Assembly: GCF_025567385.1 (NCBI RefSeq)
Contig: NZ_JAOQJU010000007.1
Coordinates: 65,504-129,503 of the forward strand
DNA: 64,000 bases
Reading direction: 5' to 3'
From: Claveliimonas acetigenes
GTDB taxonomy: Bacteria; Bacillota; Clostridia; Lachnospirales; Lachnospiraceae
The translations under genes and the position numbers were made by a program. Under the pieces are notes generated by a model, which was not told where the DNA came from, did not search any database, and saw nothing but the letters and a program-made list of their open reading frames with translations. This document shows positions 1 through 8,406 of the stretch, in pieces; the stretch's first letter is position 1; the number at the start of each line of letters is the position of its first letter.

Positions 1-879
1 TCCGCCGCGTCTTCTCAGTTCATCCGCCTCTTCTCCGAAGATTTCGCTGACAAACGCGCCTGCACCTACTGCGCTTGAATATGCTTTGCACACTGTAATA
101 ATCTGTTTAATTTCATATGGCGGAATACCTGCGCCGATTGCGCCGTATGCTGCCAGTGTAGAAGATGATGTAACCATGGGATAAATGCCGTGATCCGGAT
201 CTTTCAGAGAGCCAAGCTGCCCCTCCAGCAGAATCTCCTTTCCTTCCTTCAACGCATTGTGAAGGAACAAGGAAACGTCGCACACGTATGGTTCAACCAT
301 CTTCTTATATTCCTGTAATTCCTGATATAAATCATCAGGATTAATCAATGGTTTGTGGTACAAATGTTCTAATAATACATTCTTCTGTTCTGCAACACGA
401 ACCACTTTCTCTTTCAAAAGTTCATCATCAAATAATTCGCTTACCTGGAAACCAATCTTGGCATACTTATCAGAATAAAACGGAGCAATTCCTGACTTCG
501 TTGAACCAAAAGATTTGCCTCCCAGCCGCTCTTCCTCATATGCGTCAAAATTCTTGTGATAAGACATTACCATCTGCGCGCGGTTCGATACAAGAATCTT
601 CGGCATCGGTACTCCCTTATCAAGCACGGACTGGATTTCGTTAAACAAAACCGGAACGTCCAATGCTACACCATTGCCAATAATATTGGTTGTATGACTA
701 TAAAACACTCCTGAAGGAAGTGTGTGAAGTGCAAATTTGCCGTAATTATTAATAATTGTATGTCCGGCATTCGCTCCGCCCTGGAAACGGATAATAATAT
801 CTGCTTTCTCCCCAAGCATATCCGTAATCTTGCCTTTTCCTTCATCTCCCCAGTTAGCGCCTACTACTGCTTTAACCAT
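1..879 (-). CDS. purA: Adenylosuccinate synthetase, 5' part (3' end beyond window)
   Basis: Converts IMP plus aspartate to adenylosuccinate using GTP, the first committed step to AMP. About 293 N-terminal residues are visible. The protein opens with MVKAVVGANWGDEGKGKI, the GTP P-loop of PurA, followed by the IMP-binding GGANAGHT motif near residue 35. The start is fixed by an AGGAGG-like site seven bases upstream of the ATG at 879. The gene runs off the left edge. The segment normally reading GAQGTxLDxDxGTYP is here GQLGSLKDPDHGIYP, so this is a divergent PurA subtype rather than the Escherichia coli type. The family assignment is firm; whether the variant changes kinetics is unknown. Confidence 0.95.
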   Translation of the reverse strand, partial: MVKAVVGANWGDEGKGKITDMLGEKADIIIRFQGGANAGHTIINNYGKFALHTLPSGVFYSHTTNIIGNGVALDVPVLFNEIQSVLDKGVPMPKILVSNRAQMVMSYHKNFDAYEEERLGGKSFGSTKSGIAPFYSDKYAKIGFQVSELFDDELLKEKVVRVAEQKNVLLEHLYHKPLINPDDLYQELQEYKKMVEPYVCDVSLFLHNALKEGKEILLEGQLGSLKDPDHGIYPMVTSSSTLAAYGAIGAGIPPYEIKQIITVCKAYSSAVGAGAFVSEIFGEEADELRRRGG

Positions 880-985
880 GTCATTTCCTCCTACGTGTCA
901 TCAATCTTTCTCATAATTTCAATCTTCAGCCCTGTCGAACCACTAAGCATTATACTATATTTTTCCCATATTGTACATTATTATT

Positions 986-2545
986 TTACATTAAAGGAGC
1001 AAATAATCGAAGAACTTGCCCCGTTATCTTTGTAAACAACGTCTGATGCTTTACCTCCATTAACGTAACCTTGTGGGATTTTGCCAGTGTTTTCTGAAAA
1101 TCATCTTCAATCTCATCTACAATGGCATTATTATAGATGAAAACACCGCATTCAAAATGCAGATATAAACTCCTGTAGTCCAGATTGATTGTTCCCACCG
1201 TCGCCGTATCGTCATCAGAGACAAATACTTTAGCGTGGACAAATCCCGGCGTATATTCATAAATCTGCACACCTGCTTTTATCAACTCGTTATAATAAGT
1301 CTTTGCCACTACAAATGCATACCATTTATCCGGAATATGCGGCATAAGGATAATTACCTCAATCCCGCTTTTTGCTGTCCGCGTAAGTGTTGTAATCATC
1401 TCATTATCCAGAATCAGATAGGGCGTCATAATATGTACGTACTTCTTCGCATGATTCAGAATATGAAAATATACCTCTTCGCCTACATTTTCATTATCAA
1501 AAGGGCTGTCTGCATAAGGCAGCACATATCCCAGCTCCCGCCGGACTCCGGGCTGCCTGTATGTAATATACTTACTGTACCCTTCCGGCCGCTTCTCGGT
1601 CACGTTCCACATCTGCAGGAATATCATAGTCAGGCTCTGAACCGCATCACCTTTCAGCATAACCGCCGTATCCTTCCAGTGGCCGAACCGCTCCTTACGG
1701 TTAATATATTCGTCTCCGATATTCACTCCGCCGGTAATTCCCACCTTTCCGTCTATGACACAGATTTTCCTGTGATCCCGGTTATTCTGCACCGTTGACA
1801 GGAATGGACGTACCGGGCTGACCATCTTACACTTAATTCCATATTTCTGCAGCTGTTCCGGATAATCATAGGGAAGCATGGAGATGGAGCACATGCCATC
1901 ATACATAAAACGCACCTCTACTCCCAGGGCCGCCTTCTCTGCCAATACATCCAGAATCTTCTTCCACATATACCCCTTTTCCACAATAAAATATTCCATA
2001 AAGATAAACTTCTCAGCCTTCTCAAGTTCAGGAATCAATGCTTCAAATTTATCCTCACCCAATGGGAAATATGTTACTTCTGTGTTGCGGTAGACCGGGA
2101 ACCCCAGCAGGTTAGAAAGATAATAGGCAAGATTCGCATTGGCAGACTTACTTGCCTTCATATCCTTCACGACTTCCATATCCTGCACCATATATTTCTC
2201 CGTCTCCAGCCGCAGATCCGCCAGCCGTTCTCCCATCCATCTGGTTCCCACCTGCATCTTTACATAAATATAAAAAATCGTCCCTACCACCGGAAATGCC
2301 ATAATACACAGCATCCAGGTCATCTTAAATGCCGGGTTTCCCTCTGAATTAATAATGTATATCAAAACCAAAACGCCCAATACTGTCAGCATCCCATGGA
2401 TATATACGGTATATTCCTGCAGAATCTTCGTAGTTACAATCGCAGTAGCTACCTGAAGCAATATCAGCAAAATAAACAGTCCCGTCCGGCTGAATATGAT
2501 TCTTGATATTCCCTTTTTTGCTTTTTCCGGCCCATTCACAACCAT
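986..2545 (-). CDS. cls: Cardiolipin synthase (phospholipase D superfamily)
   Basis: Membrane enzyme condensing two phosphatidylglycerol molecules into cardiolipin and glycerol. The 519 residues carry three hydrophobic segments in the first ~95 residues, then two PLD domains with HKD signatures: HRKICVIDGKVGITGG near residue 258 and HAKVFVSDDDTATVGT near residue 437, each with H, K and D in the expected spacing. Length and layout match Gram-positive Cls (about 480-520 residues). The ATG at 2545 follows a GGAGGAAGAAT site. The gene stands alone between purA and a divergent small gene. A paralogue with another phosphatidyl-transfer specificity cannot be excluded. Confidence 0.93.
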   Translation of the reverse strand: MVVNGPEKAKKGISRIIFSRTGLFILLILLQVATAIVTTKILQEYTVYIHGMLTVLGVLVLIYIINSEGNPAFKMTWMLCIMAFPVVGTIFYIYVKMQVGTRWMGERLADLRLETEKYMVQDMEVVKDMKASKSANANLAYYLSNLLGFPVYRNTEVTYFPLGEDKFEALIPELEKAEKFIFMEYFIVEKGYMWKKILDVLAEKAALGVEVRFMYDGMCSISMLPYDYPEQLQKYGIKCKMVSPVRPFLSTVQNNRDHRKICVIDGKVGITGGVNIGDEYINRKERFGHWKDTAVMLKGDAVQSLTMIFLQMWNVTEKRPEGYSKYITYRQPGVRRELGYVLPYADSPFDNENVGEEVYFHILNHAKKYVHIMTPYLILDNEMITTLTRTAKSGIEVIILMPHIPDKWYAFVVAKTYYNELIKAGVQIYEYTPGFVHAKVFVSDDDTATVGTINLDYRSLYLHFECGVFIYNNAIVDEIEDDFQKTLAKSHKVTLMEVKHQTLFTKITGQVLRLFAPLM

Positions 2546-2634
2546 ATTCTTCCTCCTTCAGAAGATTTCTCTCTTAAATATAATACAATGTTACTATAGT
2601 GTATCATAATTTTTTTTCATTTTCCTTTATTTTT

Positions 2635-2664
2635 TTGTTAAAAAGTATTACAATATATTATAAT
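2635..2664 (+). promoter_or_regulatory. Probable sigma-A promoter of the 11-mer repeat protein gene
   Basis: TTGTTA (2635-2640), an 18-base spacer and a perfect TATAAT (2659-2664) lie upstream of the gene starting at 2724. The resulting leader is about 55 bases and holds an AAGGAG ribosome-binding site. The prediction rests on motif match and spacing only. Confidence 0.55.
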
Positions 2665-2723
2665 ATTGGTGCAAAGAAGGCAACACAGCCAGGGACGCCA
2701 AGCTGAAAGAAAGGAGTTTTCAT

Positions 2724-3125
2724 ATGTCAAAATGGAGTAAACGCTTATTAAGTCTGGCCGCTATTGGCGGCGCTGCCGCAGGTCTGGCTTATTATCTGAA
2801 AAAATCCGGCCTCCCCGCAGAGGATGATTTTGAGGACGAAATAGAGGATGAGGATTTTGATCTGGACAACGATTTAAAACCTGTCACAGACAGAGAATAT
2901 GTACCTTTAAATACGGTTTCCAAAACCAGTGACACGGCGGACACCTTAAAAGATGCCGCCAAAGATATTGCCGAAGATGCAGCCGACGCTGCCAAAGACA
3001 TTGCTGAGGATACCGTTGACGCTGCCAAAGATATTGCCGGGGATGTGTCTGACGCCGCAAAAGATACGGCCGAAGATATATCCGACGCTTTTAAGGACAT
3101 CCTCAAAGATGTAGAATCCGAATAA
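2724..3125 (+). CDS. Small acidic protein with five exact 11-residue repeats (LEA-like)
   Basis: No named family is recognised. The 133 residues start with a basic stretch and a small-residue hydrophobic helix (residues ~9-25, rich in Ala, Gly and Leu) that may act as membrane anchor or signal. An acidic linker (residues 33-50, mostly D and E) follows. Residues 77-131 are five tandem 11-mers of the form DAAKDIAEDxx (77-87, 88-98, 99-109, 110-120, 121-131), the last diverging to DAFKDILKDVE. Eleven-residue periodicity with alternating A, K and D/E is what group-3 LEA-type amphipathic helices show. AAGGAG lies eight bases upstream of the ATG, and a strong terminator follows. It is probably monocistronic; function is unknown. 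Confidence 0.85.
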   Translation: MSKWSKRLLSLAAIGGAAAGLAYYLKKSGLPAEDDFEDEIEDEDFDLDNDLKPVTDREYVPLNTVSKTSDTADTLKDAAKDIAEDAADAAKDIAEDTVDAAKDIAGDVSDAAKDTAEDISDAFKDILKDVESE

Positions 3126-3134
3126 CCGACAGAG

Positions 3135-3184
3135 ATAAAGAAGCTGCCTTCTCATAAAGAGTCTGAACAGCTTCTTTATTTTTT
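3135..3184 (+). terminator. Intrinsic terminator after the 11-mer repeat gene
   Basis: A perfect 12-bp stem (ATAAAGAAGCTG / CAGCTTCTTTAT) encloses a 21-base loop and is followed by a run of six T. It overlaps the 3' end of the convergent pdxR-like gene (stop at 3176), so it may serve both strands, but the T-run favours the plus strand. Confidence 0.85.
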
Positions 3185-4576
3185 CCAAATTTCACATAAT
3201 ATCTCACATGCTTCTTTTATCTTTTCTTCTGAAAGATTCGCATATCCAAGCAAAACAGTCGCATCTGCTTCTTCCTGTTTTCCCACAATGTAATCCGACA
3301 GTCCATACACTTTAATACCATTTTTTTTCGCTGTTGCAATCAATTCCTGCTCCCGCATGCCATTTTCAAAAGTTAGCAGCAGATGCACGCCCGCATGTTC
3401 TCCCGAAATCCTGCAACAGCCTGCCAATGGCTTAAGTCCATTAATCAGCGTATCATGCCGGCTTTTATACAAAGCCCTGGTCTTATTCAGATGCCTCTCA
3501 TAATAGCCGTCTCTGATAAAATGCTGGACAATCAATTGATCTACCTTAGATACCGTAGAATTCAGAAATCTGCATTTCTTTTCATAGATATCCAGAAGAG
3601 GAAGGGGAAGCACCATATAGCTCAAGCGGATCGCCGGAGCTATGGATTTGGAAAAGGTCCCCAGATACACCACCTTCTGCCCTGTATCATATCCCTGCAG
3701 CGCCGGAATCGGCTTCCCTTTATAACGAAATTCACTGTCATAATCATCTTCAATGATATAACGTCCTTCTGCCTCATTCGCCCATCTCAGAAGCTCCATC
3801 CTCCGCTTCACCGGCATGATGATTCCCGTAGGATACTGATGCGAAGGAGTCACATATGCCACATCGGCCTGCGTCCTTTTTAACTGCTCCACTTTCATCC
3901 CCGAGCGATCCATATTAATGGGAATTACCGGGAATGACTGGCTTATGAACAGACGATACGCCTGCTTATAAGTAGGATTCTCCACTGCTATCACATGGGT
4001 TCTTCCGAGAATCGTACACAGAAGCATTAATAAATAATCGCTTCCGGCACCCACGATAATCTGCCCGGGCGCACAGGTAACCCCTCTCGCCTGATACAGA
4101 TAGTCACAAATCGCTTCCCGGAAACCTTCCTCCCCCTGTGGATTGCCGGTTCGGAAAAGCTCCGTCTTATCATCCACCAAAATATCTCTTGATAATTTTC
4201 TCCATATATTATAAGGGAAACTTTTCAAATCCACCCCATTAGGCGTAAAATCATAGCAATATTTTCTGTCCGGCAGCTTCTCTTCCTGCTTCTCTGAAAC
4301 TCCTACCCTCTCCAGGCGGTACATTCCTTCTATCTGCGCCACAAAAAAGCCTTTGTACGGCTTCGCTTCAATATATCCCTCCGACAGAAGCTGCTCATAG
4401 GCAAGCTCCACCGTACTCCTGCTTACCTCCAGATGCTTTGACAGCGCTCTGGTAGACGGCAGCTTCTCTCCATAGGGAATCTTCCCATTCTGTATATCCT
4501 TCTTAATATAAAGATAAATCTGTTCGTACAGCGGAGCTTTTCCGCCTGATTTCAGATTGATTGTTAATTCATTCAT
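3176..4576 (-). CDS. MocR/PdxR-family regulator (GntR helix-turn-helix fused to aminotransferase fold)
   Basis: A transcription factor joining an N-terminal GntR-type winged helix (residues ~10-80; KLPSTRALSKHLEVSRSTVE is the recognition region) to a PLP-dependent fold-type I aminotransferase domain. In the latter, IIEDDYDSEFRY and the PLP-lysine segment TFSKSIAPAIRLSY are visible. Its 466 residues are typical of the family, whose known members control vitamin B6, GABA or amino-acid genes after sensing PLP or an external aldimine. It starts five bases after the glnS stop with no strong site of its own, suggesting translational coupling. The regulated target cannot be named, as no pdxST genes are in the window. 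Confidence 0.9.
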   Translation of the reverse strand: MNELTINLKSGGKAPLYEQIYLYIKKDIQNGKIPYGEKLPSTRALSKHLEVSRSTVELAYEQLLSEGYIEAKPYKGFFVAQIEGMYRLERVGVSEKQEEKLPDRKYCYDFTPNGVDLKSFPYNIWRKLSRDILVDDKTELFRTGNPQGEEGFREAICDYLYQARGVTCAPGQIIVGAGSDYLLMLLCTILGRTHVIAVENPTYKQAYRLFISQSFPVIPINMDRSGMKVEQLKRTQADVAYVTPSHQYPTGIIMPVKRRMELLRWANEAEGRYIIEDDYDSEFRYKGKPIPALQGYDTGQKVVYLGTFSKSIAPAIRLSYMVLPLPLLDIYEKKCRFLNSTVSKVDQLIVQHFIRDGYYERHLNKTRALYKSRHDTLINGLKPLAGCCRISGEHAGVHLLLTFENGMREQELIATAKKNGIKVYGLSDYIVGKQEEADATVLLGYANLSEEKIKEACEILCEIWKK

Positions 4577-4580
4577 ATCA

Positions 4581-6245
4581 CTACTTCGGAAGTTTAAAAG
4601 AACTCTTTAAAGACACAATCCTGTTAAATACCAAAGCTTCCGGTCTGGAATCCTTCGCATCAATACAGAAATAACCATTCCGGACAAACTGAAAACTATC
4701 ATATGCCCCGGCGCCATCAAAGCTTGGCTCTACAACACAGTTCTTACGTACTTCCAACGAATTTGGATTCAGGTTCATAGAACCATCCTCATTATATACA
4801 CCCTTTTCTTCATCAATCAGGTTCTCATACAGACGAACCTCTACCGTCTTCGCAAACGGAGCCGGTACCCAATGAATGGTTCCTTTTACTTTACGCCCGG
4901 TAAAACCTGTTCCGCACTTCGTCTCCGGATCATAGGTACAGTGTACAACCGTGACCTTGCCATCCGCATCCGTCTCGTAACTTACACATTTCACAAAATA
5001 TGCATGCATCAGGCGGACCTCATTTCCCGGGAACAGACGGAAATATTTTTTCGGCGGATCAATCATAAAATCGTCCCGCTCAATATAAAGCTCTCTGCAG
5101 AACGGAACCTTTCTCTTGCCAAGAGCTTCATTTTCCAGATTATTATCTACATCCAGATATTCCACTTCACCCTCCGGATAATTATCAATCACCAGTTTGA
5201 TCGGGTCTAAGACAGCCATCATCCTCGGCCGCTTCATCTTCAAATCTTCTCTGATACAATATTCAAGCATGGCATAATCAACAGACCCCTGTGCTTTAGA
5301 GACTCCGCAGAGTTCCACAAACATCCGGATAGATTCCGGCGTAAACCCTCTTCTTCTAAGCGCCGCAATAGATACCAGCCTGGGGTCGTCCCATCCATCT
5401 ACAATTCCTTCCTGTACTAATTTCTTAATGTAACGCTTCCCGGTTACCACATTGGTCAGGTACATCTTCGCAAATTCAATCTGTCTCGGTGCCGGATCAA
5501 ATTCACATTCCCGAACCACCCAGTCATACAACGGACGGTGATCCTCGAATTCCAGTGTACAGATAGAGTGAGTAATCTTTTCCACTGCGTCTTCTATCGG
5601 ATGAGCAAAATCATACATCGGATAAATACACCACTTATCTCCCGTATTGTGATGACTCATATGAGCCACACGGTAAATAATCGGATCACGCATATTAATA
5701 TTCGGCGACGCCATATCAATCTTTGCGCGGAGCACCTTCTCTCCATCCTGGTATTTCCCCGCTTTCATCTCTTCAAAAAGGCGGAGATTCTCCTCGACAG
5801 AACGATCACGGTAAGGACTGTCCTTTCCCGGCTCCTTCAGTGTGCCTCTATATTCCCGGATCTGTTCCGGACTTAAATCACACACATATGCCTTGCCTTT
5901 CTTAATCAACTTAACAGCACATTCATACATCACATCAAAATAATCAGATGCAAAATACAGATGCTCTTTAAAATCTGCCCCCAGCCATTCTACGTCCTTC
6001 TTAATCGACTCTACAAATTCCATATCCTCTTTCATCGGATTCGTATCATCGAACCGCAGATGAAAAGTCCCATTGTATTTCTCCGCAAGTCCTGAATTTA
6101 AAAGTATAGACTTTGCATGTCCGATATGCAGATAGCCGTTGGGTTCCGGCGGGAATCTGGTACATACCGTATCATAGACCCCCTCTGCCAGATCTTTATC
6201 TATTTCTTGTTCAATAAAATTTTTAGAAATAACTTCCTCTCCCAT
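4581..6245 (-). CDS. glnS: Glutaminyl-tRNA synthetase
   Basis: Charges tRNA-Gln directly with glutamine. The 554 residues contain the class I HIGH motif in RFPPEPNGYLHIGHAKSI and a KMSKS-like site in the family variant MKRPRMMAVLDP..., with the GlnS/GltX anticodon-binding beta barrels at the C-terminus. The second ATG (6245) is chosen because a GGAGG lies seven bases before it; the upstream in-frame ATG at 6275 lacks a site. Many Firmicutes lack GlnS and use GatCAB transamidation, so a GlnS gene is a lineage marker seen in Lachnospiraceae. It is followed immediately by the pdxR-like regulator. Confidence 0.95.
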   Translation of the reverse strand: MGEEVISKNFIEQEIDKDLAEGVYDTVCTRFPPEPNGYLHIGHAKSILLNSGLAEKYNGTFHLRFDDTNPMKEDMEFVESIKKDVEWLGADFKEHLYFASDYFDVMYECAVKLIKKGKAYVCDLSPEQIREYRGTLKEPGKDSPYRDRSVEENLRLFEEMKAGKYQDGEKVLRAKIDMASPNINMRDPIIYRVAHMSHHNTGDKWCIYPMYDFAHPIEDAVEKITHSICTLEFEDHRPLYDWVVRECEFDPAPRQIEFAKMYLTNVVTGKRYIKKLVQEGIVDGWDDPRLVSIAALRRRGFTPESIRMFVELCGVSKAQGSVDYAMLEYCIREDLKMKRPRMMAVLDPIKLVIDNYPEGEVEYLDVDNNLENEALGKRKVPFCRELYIERDDFMIDPPKKYFRLFPGNEVRLMHAYFVKCVSYETDADGKVTVVHCTYDPETKCGTGFTGRKVKGTIHWVPAPFAKTVEVRLYENLIDEEKGVYNEDGSMNLNPNSLEVRKNCVVEPSFDGAGAYDSFQFVRNGYFCIDAKDSRPEALVFNRIVSLKSSFKLPK

Positions 6246-6332
6246 AGTATCCTCCTGAAACCATTCTCTAATCATTTTCTAATCTTATCATACTTCTAAA
6301 AATTCGACAACAGAATTATTTTCAAAATCCCA

Positions 6333-6362
6333 TTGACAAACTACCCCTTTTTATTGTATATT
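6333..6362 (+). promoter_or_regulatory. Probable promoter of tRNA-Thr
   Basis: A perfect TTGACA (6333-6338), 18-base spacer and TATATT (6357-6362) put transcription start about 20 bases before the mature tRNA 5' end. Confidence 0.7.
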
Positions 6363-6388
6363 AATCACGTTGCATATGATTTATGCAT

Positions 6389-6461
6389 GCTGCCTTGGCT
6401 CAGTCGGTAGAGCGTCGCCTTGGTAAGGCGGAGGTCGGCGGTTCGATTCCGCTAGGCAGCT
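6389..6461 (+). tRNA. tRNA-Thr (anticodon GGT)
   Basis: The 73-base cloverleaf folds fully. Acceptor GCTGCCT pairs with AGGCAGC, D-arm GCTC/GAGC, anticodon stem TCGCC/GGCGG with loop TTGGTAA (anticodon GGT, reading ACC/ACU), T-arm GGCGG/CCGCT with loop TTCGATT, and discriminator T. No CCA is encoded. It is a single gene with its own promoter and terminator. Confidence 0.97.
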
Positions 6462-6471
6462 TAAAAAGGAT

Positions 6472-6520
6472 AATCCTGTGGATTCAGTTTTTAAAACACT
6501 GTTCTTCCACAGGATTTTTC
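6472..6520 (+). terminator. Terminator after tRNA-Thr
   Basis: An 11-bp perfect stem (AATCCTGTGGA / TCCACAGGATT) is followed by TTTTCTTTT. It lies between the tRNA and the convergent end of sigH at 6529 and probably terminates both. Confidence 0.85.
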
Positions 6521-6528
6521 TTTTATTC

Positions 6529-7161
6529 TTAATGCCTGGCGTCGTCCTGTCCAATAATTTTTTCGGCCTTCGCCTTAATCCGCTGCAGCGCATTATCTAC
6601 CGTTTTCGGGCTCTTATCCAAAAGCCTGGCAATGGTTTTATAATCTGTTCCCATCAGATGCAGGTAAAGAACCCTCTGCTCCAGATTGCTAAGTTGTTCT
6701 TCCAGTTCATTTTCCAGGCATTCCGCCGACTCCTTGCCCAACAGCACGAACTCGGGATTACTCTCAACTCCCGCTTCAATTGTATCCAATACCCTGGCAT
6801 CCCCGCCGTCTTCTGTCTTCTCATATAGCGACACGTATGAATTAAGCGGAATATGCTTCTGTCTCTTAGAAGCCGTCACCGCACTGTACATCTGCCGGGT
6901 AATACAAAGTCTGGCAAAGCTGTAAAAGGACACCTTCTGATTCACATCATAGTCCTGCACCGCCTTAAAAAGCCCGATCATCCCCTCCTGAATCAAATCA
7001 TCATTCTCGCCACCCAGAAGATACATCGCCTTTGCCTCTTTGCGTACAAGATTTTTATATTTATCCATAATGTAATCCATAATCTCTTTTTCGCCGTTCT
7101 GCAGACGGCGGATTAATTGTTCATCCGTCATCGTCTCATACTCTGACACTTTCTTCTTCAT
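6529..7161 (-). CDS. sigH: RNA polymerase sigma-H (Spo0H) sporulation/stationary-phase sigma factor
   Basis: Directs RNA polymerase to early sporulation and stationary-phase promoters. The 210 residues have region 2 (NDDLIQEGMIGLFKAVQDYD, residues ~52-72, with core-binding and -10 recognition helices) and region 4 (LEQRVLYLHLMGTDYKTIARL to the DNA-contacting helix SPKTVDNALQRIKAKA near the C-terminus). The ATG overlaps the rlmB stop by one base (TAATG), so it is translationally coupled. It is the last gene of the cysE-cysS-mrnC-rlmB operon, an order conserved in Firmicutes such as Bacillus subtilis. It implies an endospore former. Confidence 0.92.
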   Translation of the reverse strand: MKKKVSEYETMTDEQLIRRLQNGEKEIMDYIMDKYKNLVRKEAKAMYLLGGENDDLIQEGMIGLFKAVQDYDVNQKVSFYSFARLCITRQMYSAVTASKRQKHIPLNSYVSLYEKTEDGGDARVLDTIEAGVESNPEFVLLGKESAECLENELEEQLSNLEQRVLYLHLMGTDYKTIARLLDKSPKTVDNALQRIKAKAEKIIGQDDARH

Positions 7162-7919
7162 TATCCCTCCAGTCTCTGCCTCACAATCTCATATGCCAGT
7201 ACTCCGGCAGCAACAGATGCATTCAGGGAATCAATATCTCCCCGCATGGGTATCCCCGCCACAAAATCGCAGGTTTCCTTCACAAGACGTCCTACTCCTT
7301 CTCCCTCACTGCCGATCACAAGTCCTATCGGTCCTTTCAGATTCAACCTGTACATAGACTCTCCGCCCATATCTGCACAGACAAACCAAAGTCCCCTTTC
7401 CTTCAGTTCCTCCATAGTTTTCACAAGGTTCGTTACCTTGGCAACCGGTGTATAATTCAGTGCTCCCGCAGACGTCTTCGCCACAGTAGCCGTAAGTCCC
7501 ACTGCCCGGCGTTTCGGAATAATCACGCCATGCGCTCCGGCAAGATTAGCTGTACGGATAATAGCTCCCAGATTATGGGGATCTTCGATATTATCCAGCA
7601 AAATCAGAAAAGGATCTTCCCCTTTCTGTCTCGCAAGCTCCAACATATCTTCTACCTCTGCATATTCATAAGCCGCCGCAAAAGCAACCACTCCCTGATG
7701 CTTCCCCGTCTCAGAAAGCTGAGAAAGACGTTCTTTTTCTACAAACTGAATGATGGTATCGTGTTTTTTTGCCTCTCTGACAATGGTACGCACCGGTCCG
7801 TCCTGGCATCCATCAAGCACGAACAGCTTGTCAACCGGTTTCCCCGAGCGAAATGCCTCCAAAACCGCATTACGTCCTTCTATCACCAGACTTTTTCCTT
7901 CTGTAAGCTTCTCTTCCAT
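7161..7919 (-). CDS. rlmB: 23S rRNA 2'-O-ribose methyltransferase, TrmH/SpoU family
   Basis: S-adenosylmethionine-dependent enzyme that methylates a ribose in 23S rRNA (G2251 in E. coli numbering). The 252 residues show the SPOUT trefoil-knot motifs: DNIEDPHNLGAIIRTANLAG, VIGSEGEGVGRLV and the C-terminal IPMRGDIDSLNASVAAG. An N-terminal substrate-binding domain (IEGRNAVLEAF) precedes them. The ATG at 7919 is preferred because GGAG lies six bases upstream; an in-frame GTG at 7949 has no site. Another TrmH-like specificity is possible, but the conserved operon position supports RlmB. Confidence 0.9.
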   Translation of the reverse strand: MEEKLTEGKSLVIEGRNAVLEAFRSGKPVDKLFVLDGCQDGPVRTIVREAKKHDTIIQFVEKERLSQLSETGKHQGVVAFAAAYEYAEVEDMLELARQKGEDPFLILLDNIEDPHNLGAIIRTANLAGAHGVIIPKRRAVGLTATVAKTSAGALNYTPVAKVTNLVKTMEELKERGLWFVCADMGGESMYRLNLKGPIGLVIGSEGEGVGRLVKETCDFVAGIPMRGDIDSLNASVAAGVLAYEIVRQRLEG

Positions 7920-7950
7920 GTCCAACTCCATTCTGCCCAATGACGGCACT

Positions 7951-8406
7951 TTATTCTTTCTCCCACTCTGTTTCCAGACTGTCTAACCCTATTTTAACCA
8001 AATCAAGCATTCTTTTCCACTCTTTTTTCAAATACAGATACCCCAGCAGAGACTCAAATCCCGTAGCCCTTCTATAATCTGTCAGCGACTGGTTTCTGGC
8101 AGGCGATACCGTCTTCGTATTCCTTCCCCTTTTATATACCAAATGCTCTTCTTCTGTCAGATGTTTCTGAATCTCACGCATCATCAAAGACTGCGCAGAC
8201 GCCTGAACAATCCGGCTGGTCTCCTTATGCATTTTCTGAACCTGTTTATTACCCTGGTTCAACACAAGACTCTTAATAATCAAATCAAAAATGCAGTCTC
8301 CGATATATGCCAAAGCAAGAGGTGAATATGTTTTTATATCCACCTCCTGCATCTGGAATATTTCCTGCATATAAGAATCAAACTGCCATTCTATGCTTTT
8401 TTCCAT
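7951..8406 (-). CDS. mrnC: Mini-ribonuclease III (23S rRNA maturation)
   Basis: A dimeric RNase III-like endonuclease lacking the double-strand RNA-binding domain, which trims 23S rRNA precursor ends. The 151 residues contain the catalytic ALAYIGDCIFDL signature (residues ~30-42) and a C-terminal TGFESLLGYLYL helix holding the second acidic pair. The length matches the family. The start lies inside the last 16 bases of cysS, a typical coupled overlap in this operon. Confidence 0.93.
   Translation of the reverse strand: MEKSIEWQFDSYMQEIFQMQEVDIKTYSPLALAYIGDCIFDLIIKSLVLNQGNKQVQKMHKETSRIVQASAQSLMMREIQKHLTEEEHLVYKRGRNTKTVSPARNQSLTDYRRATGFESLLGYLYLKKEWKRMLDLVKIGLDSLETEWEKE

Noticed and set aside
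6381..6593. 70-residue minus-strand reading frame over tRNA-Thr
   Set aside because: Its C-terminus is a translation of the antisense strand of the tRNA; no ribosome-binding site and overlaps the terminator.
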